Below, piece after piece: positions 8,018 through 16,270 of a stretch of DNA of 64,000 bases. Below the pieces are notes generated by a model. That model was not told the origin of the DNA. It saw nothing but the letters and a program-made list of their open reading frames with translations, and ran no database searches. Within the stretch, counting starts at the first letter, position 1, and each line of letters begins with the position of its first letter. The stretch comes from Nocardia terpenica (GTDB lineage: Bacteria > Actinomycetota > Actinomycetes > Mycobacteriales > Mycobacteriaceae), in NCBI RefSeq assembly GCF_013186535.1, contig NZ_JABMCZ010000005.1, positions 1,645,693 through 1,709,692 on the forward strand. Direction: 5' to 3'. The translations under genes and the position numbers were made by a program.

Positions 8018-9526
8018 TCACAGCGCACCCCGCTGGCGGAAGTTCAGGGCCTGCATGACGTCTTGGGCGGTGGGGACTTCGCCGCCGCGGAGGTCGCAGA
8101 CGGTCCAGGCGACTCGGATGGCGCGGTCGGCGCCGCGGGCGGACATGCGGCCCTGGCGGAGGGCGTTTTCTACCGGGGCCAGGGACTCGCGGGGGAGGCG
8201 GAAGCGTTGGCGGAGGACGTGTCCGGGGACCTCGGCGTTGGTGGTCCAGCCGTAGTCGTGCCAGCGGTGGGCCGCGGCCTGGCGGGCCACCGCTACCCGG
8301 GCACGTACCACCTCGCTGCTCTCGGCCTCGGAGGTGGCGAAGGCACCGGCGGCCTGGCCGTGCATTTGGACCCAGATATCGATGCGGTCCATCAGGGGGC
8401 CGGATAGTTTGCCCAGATAGCGGCGGCGGGCCAGCGGGGCGCAGATGCAGTCCACATCGCGGGCCGGGGCGCACGGGCACGGGTTCGCGGCCAGGATCAG
8501 CTGGAACCGCGCCGGAAAGCGGGCCACGCCGTCGCGGCGGGCGATGCGGACCTCACCCTCCTCCAAGGGAGTTCGCAGCGCCTCCAGGACCTTCGCGTGA
8601 ATCTCGGCGCACTCGTCCAGGAACAAGACCCCGCGATGGGCGCAGCTCACCGCGCCCGGTCGCGCCGACCCCGAGCCGCCGCCGACCATCGAGCTCACCG
8701 ACGACGAATGATGGGGGGCGACGAACGGCGGCATGGTGATGAGCGGATGGTCGCCCGGCAGCGTGCCCGCCACCGAATGGATTGCCGTGACCTCCAGCGA
8801 CTCCGACTCCGTCAGGGCGGGCAGCAGCCCCGGAAGCCGCTGCGCGAGCATGGTTTTGCCGATGCCGGGCGGACCCGTCAGCAGCAGATGGTGCCCGCCC
8901 GCGGCCGCCACCTCCAGCGCCCAGCGCGCCTCGTCCTGGCCCACCACCTCGGTGAGGTCGCCGCAGGTGCGTTCGGTGAGCGGCAGTTCCCCGGCGGGAC
9001 CGCGCAATTCGGCGTCGCCGCGCAGCCAGTCGACCAGCGCGCGCAGCGTCGGCACGCCGAGGATCGTAATGCCGTCCACCAGACCGGCTTCCGCCAGCGC
9101 GGACTCCGGAACCACCGCGACCGACCGGCCCGCGCCGCGCGCCGCGAGCACCGCGGGCAGGATTCCGCGCACCCGCCGCACCCGGCCGTCCAGCGCCAGC
9201 TCGCCGAGCAGGACCGTGCCCACCAGCCGCGAGGACGGAACCGAGTCGCCCGCGTCGAGTACGGCCGCGGCCAAGGCCAGGTCGTACACGCTGCCGACCT
9301 TGGGCAGCGTCGCCGGGGACAGCGCGAGGATCACCCGGCCGTCGGGCCACTTCTCCCCCGAATTCGTGACGGCGGCCCGGACGCGGTCCCGCGATTCCTG
9401 CAGGGTGGTGTCGGGCAGGCCGACCAGGTGCACCGACGGCAGGCCCTGGCCGATATCGGCCTCGATCTCGACGAGCTGCCCGTCCACACCCGTCACCGCG
9501 ACCGAGTGGGCCCGGCCGAGCGCCAT
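8018..9526 (-). CDS. comM: YifB/ComM-family Mg-chelatase-like AAA+ ATPase
   Basis: ComM is a hexameric AAA+ branch-migration helicase linked to recombination of transforming DNA. At 502 residues it is full length. It has an N-terminal Lon-protease-like domain (residues 1-170), Walker A GPPGIGKTML, Walker B VLFLDECAE, a CPCAPARDVDCICAP cysteine cluster and the C-terminal Mg-chelatase domain ending QDVMQALNFRQR. Its start overlaps the yraN stop (TGATG), indicating translational coupling. Confidence 0.93.
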   Translation of the reverse strand: MALGRAHSVAVTGVDGQLVEIEADIGQGLPSVHLVGLPDTTLQESRDRVRAAVTNSGEKWPDGRVILALSPATLPKVGSVYDLALAAAVLDAGDSVPSSRLVGTVLLGELALDGRVRRVRGILPAVLAARGAGRSVAVVPESALAEAGLVDGITILGVPTLRALVDWLRGDAELRGPAGELPLTERTCGDLTEVVGQDEARWALEVAAAGGHHLLLTGPPGIGKTMLAQRLPGLLPALTESESLEVTAIHSVAGTLPGDHPLITMPPFVAPHHSSSVSSMVGGGSGSARPGAVSCAHRGVLFLDECAEIHAKVLEALRTPLEEGEVRIARRDGVARFPARFQLILAANPCPCAPARDVDCICAPLARRRYLGKLSGPLMDRIDIWVQMHGQAAGAFATSEAESSEVVRARVAVARQAAAHRWHDYGWTTNAEVPGHVLRQRFRLPRESLAPVENALRQGRMSARGADRAIRVAWTVCDLRGGEVPTAQDVMQALNFRQRGAL

Positions 9527-9885
9527 CAGAACACCGCCGCGAGATGGGTGATGACCGGCTCACCGCCGTCGCGCGGCACCAGCACCGACACCACGTCGAA
9601 GCGGATGTTGCGCCACGGCCCGGCCTGCTCGTTGAGCCACAGCAGCGCCAGGCGGCGGATACGCTGCTGTTTGACGAAGGTCACCGCCTCGGCCGGGGTG
9701 CCGAAACCCAGGCCGGACCGCGTCTTCACCTCGACGAACGCGGTCACGGCCGCGTCGCGGACGATCAGATCCAGCTCGCCGTAGCGGCAGCGCCAGTTCC
9801 GTTCGATGATCTCCATCCCGGCATCGCGCAGGAACCGCGCGGCCAGCTCTTCCCCGTGTGCGCCGAGCGCCAGTTTGTCTGCCAC
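9526..9885 (-). CDS. UPF0102/YraN family protein
   Basis: 119 residues with the small endonuclease-like fold of UPF0102: LGAHGEELAARFLRDAGMEI, RCRYGELDLIVRD and FVEVKTRSG, the last two resembling an E-ExK nuclease core. Function is not established. The stop overlaps the comM start by one base, so the two are probably co-translated. Confidence 0.92.
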   Translation of the reverse strand: MADKLALGAHGEELAARFLRDAGMEIIERNWRCRYGELDLIVRDAAVTAFVEVKTRSGLGFGTPAEAVTFVKQQRIRRLALLWLNEQAGPWRNIRFDVVSVLVPRDGGEPVITHLAAVF

Positions 9886-9976
9886 TCGCCCAGCGTGACC
9901 GAGACGGCTCCGGCCTCGGGCCGGGCGACCTGGGGAAACAGAAAGCCTGTGGATAGCCGCCCGGCTGTGGATACCG

Positions 9977-10282
9977 CTACTCGGGCAGGCGCAGGTCCGT
10001 CTTCTCCAGCTCCTCGATGTTCACGTCCTTGAAGGTGATGACCCGGACGTGCTTGACGAAGCGCGCCGGGCGATACATATCCCATACCCAGGCATCCGAC
10101 ATGCGCACCTCGAAATACACCTCGCCGTCGGCGTTCTGCGGGCGCAGCTCGACGGAATTGGCGAGGTAGAAGCGGCGCTCGGTCTCCACCACGTACGAGA
10201 ACTGACCGACGATGTCCTTGTACTCGCGATACAGCGAGAGCTCCATCTCGGTTTCGTATTTCTCGAGGTCCTCGGCACTCAT
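9977..10282 (-). CDS. DUF2469 family protein
   Basis: A 101-residue protein starting MSAEDLEKYETEMELSLYRE, the strongly conserved actinobacterial DUF2469 family of unknown function. ATG 10282 is chosen over an upstream in-frame start because it fits the conserved N-terminus and has a GGAGG-like site. It lies between rnhB and yraN, its usual place. No membrane segment or signal. Confidence 0.92.
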   Translation of the reverse strand: MSAEDLEKYETEMELSLYREYKDIVGQFSYVVETERRFYLANSVELRPQNADGEVYFEVRMSDAWVWDMYRPARFVKHVRVITFKDVNIEELEKTDLRLPE

Positions 10283-10325
10283 CTGGTGGAACGTCCTCCT
10301 TCTCGCCGCAATGCGTGTGCTGACA

Positions 10326-11117
10326 TCATCTCGCATGCGCGGTATCGGTAGCCACTCGCCTCGAATCGGGCAGGTCGGGCTCATCGGTCACAACGTCGAT
10401 CGCGCCGGTGTCGCGCACGTTACGCCAGCTCCGGCGATGCTCACTGGTGGGGCCGAGCCGCTCCAGCGCGGCGATGTGCTCGGCGGTGTTGTAGCCCTTG
10501 TGCGCGGCGAAACCGTAACCGGGCATTCGCTTGTCCAGGTCGACCATCATGCGGTCGCGGGTGACCTTGGCCAGGATGCTGGCCGCCGCGATACAGGCCG
10601 CCGTCGCATCGCCGCCGATCACCGGCAACGACGGCACCGGTATGCCCGGCACCCGGAAGCCGTCGGTCAGCACGTAGCCGGGCTCGGCCTCCAGCCCGGC
10701 GATCGCGCGCCGCATGCCCTCGATATTGGCCACGTGAATGCCGATGGAGTCGATCTCCCAGGCGGGGATCACCACGACCTTCCAGGCCAGGGCGCGGCGC
10801 TTGATGATCGGGAACAGCTGCTCGCGAACGGGTTCGGTGAGCTTCTTGGAGTCGTTGAGCCCGGCCAGCGAGTCGTACGCCTTGGGCGCGAGCAGGCACG
10901 CGGCCACTACGAGCGGCCCGGCGCAGCACCCGCGCCCCGCCTCGTCCACGCCCGCGACCGGTCCCAGCCCGCTGCGGATCAGTGCCGCCTCGAGCGTGCG
11001 CAGGCCCGCGGCCTTGCGCATCACCACCCGCGGCGGCCAGTCCGCACTCCGGATGACGGGTCGAATCTTCTTCTCGCCCTTGCCCTTCCGGGCGACGCGC
11101 TGCTGGTTGCGCCCCAC
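10326..11117 (-). CDS. rnhB: Ribonuclease HII
   Basis: Cleaves RNA of RNA-DNA hybrids and removes misincorporated ribonucleotides. The DEDD-type catalytic acids are visible in GVDEAGRG, NDSKKL and VLTDGFRVPG, with AASILAKVTRDRMM further on. The start is uncertain. Similarity to mycobacterial RNase HII extends into WPPRVVMRK, so the ATG at 11021 is too short. GTG 11117 (behind GGTGGG) or GTG 11126 are better. Downstream of lepB on the same strand. Confidence 0.93.
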   Translation of the reverse strand: MGRNQQRVARKGKGEKKIRPVIRSADWPPRVVMRKAAGLRTLEAALIRSGLGPVAGVDEAGRGCCAGPLVVAACLLAPKAYDSLAGLNDSKKLTEPVREQLFPIIKRRALAWKVVVIPAWEIDSIGIHVANIEGMRRAIAGLEAEPGYVLTDGFRVPGIPVPSLPVIGGDATAACIAAASILAKVTRDRMMVDLDKRMPGYGFAAHKGYNTAEHIAALERLGPTSEHRRSWRNVRDTGAIDVVTDEPDLPDSRRVATDTAHAR

Positions 11118-11185
11118 TGCACCCACCGTTCGATTATGCCCCGGCCCCCGGCGTTCGATGCGCCGGGGCACGACGACAGCGTCGG

Positions 11186-11983
11186 TTACTGGGGATTCTG
11201 CGCTCGGACCGGTCCGATCCGGTTCGGCGGCCAGATCTTGAACACCGCCTTGCCGCGCACGTCGGAGACCGGGACCGTGCCCTGATACCTGTCGTCCATG
11301 TGGGCGCGCGAGTCGGCGGATCGGTTCCGGTTGTCGCCCATCACCCACAGATTCCCCTCGGGCACCTTGACCGGGCCGAACTCGCGTCCCAGCGGATTGA
11401 AGTTGCTGAAGGCCACTCCCGGAACGTACGGGGCGATGTACCGGGCATACGGTTCGTCGAGCGGCTTGCCGTCGACCATGACCCGGCCCTGGACGTCGCA
11501 GCACTGCACCGTCTGCCCGCCGACCGCGATGACGCGCTTGACGAGGTCGTTCTCGTCCGGCGGCACGAGCCCGAAGAACGAGAAGAAGTTCTGGACGCCC
11601 CGGACGACGACATTGCTCGACCGGTTCGAGTGATACGTCTTGTTCCAGGAGTCGGACGGGCCGACGAACACGACGACGTCGCCCGGCTTGGGATCGCCGA
11701 AGTCGTAGCTCAGCTTCTCCACGTAGATCCGGTCGCCGGTGCAGCCGGTGCAGCCGTGCAGGGTGGGTTCCATCGACTCGGACGGGATCACGTACGGGCG
11801 CCCGATGAAATTCACCACCAGCGCCGCGATCACCGCCGCGATCACGATCAGGATCGGCACCTCTTGCCAGAACGGGCGGCCCTTGGTGTTCTTCCCGCGC
11901 CGCCGCCGCTGGCTTCGCCGGGATCCGCTCGCGCGTTCATCGTCGGCCCCTGGCGCGGTCACCGAGTCGCTTTCGTCTGCCAC
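11186..11983 (-). CDS. lepB: Signal peptidase I
   Basis: A membrane-bound Ser/Lys protease that removes Sec and Tat signal peptides. The 265-residue protein has a basic cytoplasmic N-terminus (residues 1-40), one transmembrane segment (VPILIVIAAVIAALVVNFIG), the catalytic Ser in PSESMEPTL, the Lys in LVKRVIAVGG and box E in WVMGDNRNRSADSR. The GTG at 11983 is preferred over longer in-frame starts that read into the rplS terminator region. Standard rplS-lepB-rnhB arrangement. Confidence 0.95.
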   Translation of the reverse strand: MADESDSVTAPGADDERASGSRRSQRRRRGKNTKGRPFWQEVPILIVIAAVIAALVVNFIGRPYVIPSESMEPTLHGCTGCTGDRIYVEKLSYDFGDPKPGDVVVFVGPSDSWNKTYHSNRSSNVVVRGVQNFFSFFGLVPPDENDLVKRVIAVGGQTVQCCDVQGRVMVDGKPLDEPYARYIAPYVPGVAFSNFNPLGREFGPVKVPEGNLWVMGDNRNRSADSRAHMDDRYQGTVPVSDVRGKAVFKIWPPNRIGPVRAQNPQ

Positions 11984-12044
11984 GCGGAACAGAGTAGCCG
12001 AGCACCGCCGTCGCGGGCTTGTCGCCGCCTGAGCGTCGGACAAG

Positions 12045-12074
12045 CGAACCCCCGGCCCAAGGACCGGGGGTTCG
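12045..12074 (-). terminator. Hairpin terminator after rplS
   Basis: The arms CGAACCCCCGG (12045-12055) and CCGGGGGTTCG (12064-12074) form a perfect 11-bp stem with an 8-base loop. It lies just past the rplS stop and before lepB. It should end or attenuate the rplS transcript before lepB. Confidence 0.75.
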
Positions 12075-12095
12075 ATGCTGCGCAGACGCGACGGG

Positions 12096-12437
12096 TCAGC
12101 GCTTTTCCTTGATCTTGGCGGCCTTGCCGCGCAGATCGCGCAGGTAGTACAGCTTGGCCCGGCGGACATCGCCGCGGGTCACGACATCGATGTGGTCGAT
12201 GTTCGGGCTGTGCACCGGGAAGGTGCGCTCGACGCCGACACCGAAGGACACCTTGCGGACCGTGAAGGTCTCGCGGATGCCGCCACCCTGACGCCGGATG
12301 ACGGCGCCCTTGAAGACCTGGAGACGCTCCTTGTTGCCTTCGATAACCTTCACGTGCACGTTGATGGTGTCACCCGGCCGGAAGTCGGGGACATCGGTGC
12401 GCAACGACTTTTCGTCGACGAAGTCGAGGGTGTTCAT
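12096..12437 (-). CDS. rplS: 50S ribosomal protein L19
   Basis: A large-subunit ribosomal protein at the 30S-50S interface. The 113-residue protein is full length with FRPGDTINVHVKVIEGNKER, GVGVERTFPVHSP and the basic C-terminus LRGKAAKIKEKR. The ATG at 12437 begins MNTLDFVDEKSLR. The hairpin at 12045-12074 follows. Confidence 0.97.
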   Translation of the reverse strand: MNTLDFVDEKSLRTDVPDFRPGDTINVHVKVIEGNKERLQVFKGAVIRRQGGGIRETFTVRKVSFGVGVERTFPVHSPNIDHIDVVTRGDVRRAKLYYLRDLRGKAAKIKEKR

Positions 12438-12601
12438 TTCCGTCCTTTTGGAGTTCGCGCGAACAGAGGAACCTGGCGGCGCCGTCGGGCGCTCGGCCGG
12501 TTCGTGCTCCGGATATTGGGCGGTGCGCTGGGCCGAACTCGCCCAGGGCAACCCGAGCATTGTGCCAGATCGGAGCGGGTGGGGCGAAATCGGGGTCGGG
12601 A

Positions 12602-13510
12602 TCAGCGCCGGACGCCGTCGCCATGATGCACCGGATCGAGCCCGCCGTCCGGCCCGCCGGGCAGCGGCTCGTGCTCGCCGCGGTGCGGGGCGGGCGGCGC
12701 CGGGAGCACGGTCCGGGCCAGTTCCTCCTCGGTGGCCCGGCGGATGTGCGCGACATCGGGTTTGCCCGCGATCAGGTCCTGCACGAAGATCTTGGCCCGG
12801 ATCACCGGCCTGCGGTAGCGGCGTTCGCGCACGACCGCGCGGCGCATGAGCGTCTTGCGGCCCGCGTAGCGCCAGCGCGCCCACGGCGCTCCCGGCCGGC
12901 TCAGCCGCAACGCGCCGACGACCAGCAGCGGCAGGAAGAACATGCCGAACAGGCCGGTCCAGATCTTGCCCTTGGCGATGACGATCGCGGCGAGCATCAG
13001 ATTCACCACCGCGAAGATGATCAGGAAGATGTGCCCGGCCCGGCCGTCGTGGCGAATGTCGTTGATATCCAGCAGCCACAGCGGATGGAAGCCCAGCAGC
13101 AGCAACCCGGTCACGGCGAGCGCGACGAACACCGCGTCCACCGAGGTGCGGCCCTGCTCCTCCCAGTACACGTCGCGCAGGTAGTAGATGAGCGCGAATT
13201 CGTCCAGCACCAGCGACGCGCCGAGGCCGAACACCGAGGCGAGCGTGGCCACCGTCGGCACCCCCGCGTCGTAGAGGGTGACCAGTCCGATGCCGGACAG
13301 CAGCACCAGCACCACGCCGAACACCATGTGGTGGATGTGCACATTGCCGGCGCGCAGATTACCCGGCCACCAGCGCACCTGCTTGCGAATCAGCCGCACG
13401 CTGAGGCGGATCAGCAGGAAGCCGACGATGAATCCGAGCAGGAAGCACAGCAGCGGCACCCGCCCGTGATCGATCACGGACTCGTCGAGCCACCGTCGCA
13501 AACCAGACAT
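12602..13510 (-). CDS. Polytopic integral membrane protein
   Basis: A 302-residue protein with about six to seven hydrophobic segments (for example LLCFLLGFIVGFLLIRLSV, MVFGVVLVLLSGIGLVTLY and HIFLIIFAVVNLMLAAIVI). The N-terminal half contains NVHIHHMVFG and the segment VLDEFALIYYLRDVYW. Its basic, Arg-rich C-terminus of about 90 residues should be cytoplasmic. I recognise it only as a conserved actinobacterial membrane protein of unknown function. ATG 13510 is chosen; 13558 is an alternative. Confidence 0.75.
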   Translation of the reverse strand: MSGLRRWLDESVIDHGRVPLLCFLLGFIVGFLLIRLSVRLIRKQVRWWPGNLRAGNVHIHHMVFGVVLVLLSGIGLVTLYDAGVPTVATLASVFGLGASLVLDEFALIYYLRDVYWEEQGRTSVDAVFVALAVTGLLLLGFHPLWLLDINDIRHDGRAGHIFLIIFAVVNLMLAAIVIAKGKIWTGLFGMFFLPLLVVGALRLSRPGAPWARWRYAGRKTLMRRAVVRERRYRRPVIRAKIFVQDLIAGKPDVAHIRRATEEELARTVLPAPPAPHRGEHEPLPGGPDGGLDPVHHGDGVRR

Positions 13511-13635
13511 CCCGTCGTCTCCGCGTTCGGGCGTGGGCAACTGACCGAACCACCACATTGTGCAGCAGTCAGCTGAACACCCGGGTGCACCCCGCCCGAC
13601 ACGTCACTGTCCGCGGGGTGTCCCAGCGCTGCCGA

Positions 13636-16032
13636 TCAGCGACCGAACCCCGCGCGCCGCAGCGCATCGGCCATCGCGCCGCTGGGCTCGGGTGCGTTGC
13701 GGCGCTGCGCATTTCGACCCTGGCCCTGACCCTGCCCCTGGCCGCGCCGGTCGCCGCCGCGCTGCTGCTGGCCGCCGCGCTGCTGGCCACCCCGGCCCTG
13801 ACCGGACTGGCGGCCGCCGCCGCGGCCCTCGCCGCGCTCCGGCTTACCGGCCCCGGGCTCGTCGTCCAGGCGCAGGCTGAGCCCGATGCGCTGGCGGGCC
13901 ACGTCGACCTCGAGCACCTTGACCCGCACCACGTCGCCGGACTTCACCACCTCGCGCGGATCGCGAACGAAGTTGTGCGACATGGCCGACACGTGCACCA
14001 GGCCGTCCTGATGCACGCCGATGTCGACGAACGCGCCGAACGCGGCCACATTGGTGACCACCCCCTCGAGCACCATGCCGGGCTCCAGGTCGGCGACCTT
14101 CTCGATGCCCGCGGCGAATTCGGCGGTCTTGAACTCCGGGCGCGGGTCGCGGCCCGGCTTCTCCAGCTCGGCGATGATGTCGGTGACGGTGGGCACGCCG
14201 AAGCGCTCGTCGGTGAACTCGGCCGGGCGCAGCGCGCGCAGCACGGTGGTGTTGCCGATCAGCTCGGCGACGCCGCGGCCGGTGCCGTCCAGGATGCGAC
14301 GCACCACCGGGTACGCCTCGGGGTGCACGGCGGAGCTGTCGAGCGGGTCGTCGCCGCCGCGGATGCGCAGGAAGCCCGCGCACTGTTCGAACGCCTTGGG
14401 GCCCAGCCGCGGCACGTCGCGCAGCGCGGCGCGGCTGCGGAACGGGCCGTTCTGGTCCCGGTGCGCCACAATGCTTTCCGCCACCGACGAGGACACGCCC
14501 GAGACCCGGGACAGCAGCGGCACCGAGGCGGTGTTGACGTCGACGCCGACCGCGTTCACCGCGTCCTCGACAACCGCGCCCAGCGAGCGGGCCAGCAGCG
14601 TCTCCGACACGTCGTGCTGGTACTGGCCCACGCCGATCGACTTGGGCTCGATCTTCACCAGCTCGGCCAGCGGGTCCTGCAGGCGGCGGGCGATGGAGAC
14701 CGCGCCGCGCAGCGACACGTCCAGCTCCGGAAGCTCCTGGGAGGCGTAGGCCGAGGCCGAGTACACCGACGCGCCCGCCTCGGAGACCACGATCTTGGTG
14801 GGCTTGTTCTCCGGGATGCGCGAGATCAGTTCCACGGCAAGGGCATCGGTCTCCCGCGAGGCGGTGCCGTTGCCGATCGCGATGAGCTCGACCCCGAACC
14901 GGGCGACGAGCGCGCCCAGCACCGCCAGCGACTTCTCGGTCTGGCCCTGCGGCTTGTGCGGGTAGATGGTCTCGGTGGCGACGACCTTGCCGGTGGCGTC
15001 GACGACGGCCACCTTGACGCCGGTGCGGTAACCCGGGTCCAGGCCCATGGTGGTGCGGCTCCCGGCGGGCGCGGCCAGCAGCAGATCGCGCAGGTTGGTG
15101 GCGAACACGTCGACCGCGTCCTTCTCGGCGGACTGGCGCAGCCGCATGCGGATGTCGATGCCGAGACTGACCTGCAGCTTGGTGCGCCAAGCCCAGCGCA
15201 CGGTGTCCAGCAGCCAGGAGTCGGCGGGGCGGCCCTGATCGGCGATGCCGAACTTCAGCGCGATGCGGCCCTCGTAGATGGTGCGCTCGCCCGCCTCGGG
15301 CTCTTCGGTATCGGGCTCGAGGTGCAGCGTGAGCACGTCTTCTTTCTCGCCGCGCAGCAGCGCCAAGATGCGGTGCGAGGGCAGCTTGGTGAACGGCTCG
15401 CTGAACTCGAAGTAGTCGGCGAACTTGGCGCCCGGCTCCTCCTTGCCGGAGCGCACCTTCGAGCTGATTCGGCCGCGGTTCCACATGAGCTCGCGCAGCT
15501 CGCCGACCAGGTCGGCGTCCTCGGCGAAGCGTTCGACCAGGATGGCGCGGGCGCCGTCGAGCTGCTCGGCGCTGTACTGGGCGGGATCGGTGGTGGGGTC
15601 GGTCAGCAGGGCGTCGGCGACCGGTTCATGACCGGCCTCACGGGCGATCTGCGCCTTGGTGCGGCGCTTCGGCTTGTACGGCAGGTAGATGTCCTCGAGG
15701 CGGGCCTTGGTCTCGGCCAGCATGATCTGCTGCTCCAGGGCGGCGTCCAATTTGCCCTGGCCGCGAATGGATTCGAGGATCGACGTCCGGCGCTCGTCCA
15801 GTTCGCGCAGGTAGTGCAGCCGCTCCTCCAGCTGCCGCAGCTGCGCGTCGTCGAGTCCGCCGGTGACCTCCTTGCGGTAGCGGGCGATGAACGGAACGGT
15901 CGATCCGCCGTCGAGGAGCTCGACGGCGGCGCGAACCTGTTCGTCGCGCACGCTCAGCTCTTCGGCGATTCGCCGGCCGACGCTGGCTAGGCGGATGGTT
16001 CCGGTGCTGACGGGTTCGGAGGCTGTCGTCAC
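13636..16032 (-). CDS. tex: Tex-family RNA-binding transcription accessory protein
   Basis: Tex is a cytoplasmic nucleic-acid-binding protein related to eukaryotic Spt6. The 798-residue protein shows an N-terminal helical region (GGSTVPFIARYRKEVTGGLD), a YqgF-like RNase-H fold (TTMGLDPGYRTGVKVAVVD), HhH motifs (VNTASVPLLSRVSGVSSSVA) and an S1 domain (LEPGMVLEGVVTNVAAFGAF then VDIGVHQDGLVHVS). An RG/Q-rich low-complexity tail precedes the C-terminus. It is the last clear core gene before the mobile element. Confidence 0.96.
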   Translation of the reverse strand: MTTASEPVSTGTIRLASVGRRIAEELSVRDEQVRAAVELLDGGSTVPFIARYRKEVTGGLDDAQLRQLEERLHYLRELDERRTSILESIRGQGKLDAALEQQIMLAETKARLEDIYLPYKPKRRTKAQIAREAGHEPVADALLTDPTTDPAQYSAEQLDGARAILVERFAEDADLVGELRELMWNRGRISSKVRSGKEEPGAKFADYFEFSEPFTKLPSHRILALLRGEKEDVLTLHLEPDTEEPEAGERTIYEGRIALKFGIADQGRPADSWLLDTVRWAWRTKLQVSLGIDIRMRLRQSAEKDAVDVFATNLRDLLLAAPAGSRTTMGLDPGYRTGVKVAVVDATGKVVATETIYPHKPQGQTEKSLAVLGALVARFGVELIAIGNGTASRETDALAVELISRIPENKPTKIVVSEAGASVYSASAYASQELPELDVSLRGAVSIARRLQDPLAELVKIEPKSIGVGQYQHDVSETLLARSLGAVVEDAVNAVGVDVNTASVPLLSRVSGVSSSVAESIVAHRDQNGPFRSRAALRDVPRLGPKAFEQCAGFLRIRGGDDPLDSSAVHPEAYPVVRRILDGTGRGVAELIGNTTVLRALRPAEFTDERFGVPTVTDIIAELEKPGRDPRPEFKTAEFAAGIEKVADLEPGMVLEGVVTNVAAFGAFVDIGVHQDGLVHVSAMSHNFVRDPREVVKSGDVVRVKVLEVDVARQRIGLSLRLDDEPGAGKPERGEGRGGGRQSGQGRGGQQRGGQQQRGGDRRGQGQGQGQGRNAQRRNAPEPSGAMADALRRAGFGR

Positions 16033-16178
16033 GCCCGCAGACGATACAGCCCCGCCTCTCCGAGCTTTTAGGCCATACCAGTCGGGTGCCGCGAAAGTTG
16101 ATCACAGGTCCTGCGTGAGTGGGTGATTGGGTTTTGGGCGTACCCGACGAGTTACCTATGTGCTGACTAAAGGGTGGG

Positions 16179-16217
16179 CCGCAGGTCACGGCATCAACGG
16201 TACTGCGTGACCTGCGG
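16179..16217. terminator. Inverted repeat between tex and integrase
   Basis: The arms CCGCAGGTCACG (16179-16190) and CGTGACCTGCGG (16206-16217) are a perfect 12-bp inverted repeat with a 15-base loop. It lies about 55 bp past the integrase stop. It could be the integrase terminator, or part of the element end, since recombinase core sites often carry such dyads. Confidence 0.55.
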
Positions 16218-16270
16218 TCGTTTGCCATCTAGTCGTCAAGAATATAGGCAACGTCCCGCCGGGCGGTGGT

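Noticed and set aside
7771..8028. 86-residue N-terminal extension of DprA
   Set aside because: It is Arg/Gly-rich without DprA homology and overlaps the end of comM; ATG 7770 begins the family match.
13558..15990. 810-codon + strand ORF opposite tex
   Set aside because: It is antisense to a complete Tex protein and rich in residues typical of reversed GC-rich coding DNA.
16033..16270. tRNA gene as integration target
   Set aside because: No cloverleaf or conserved T-loop sequence could be found at the junction.
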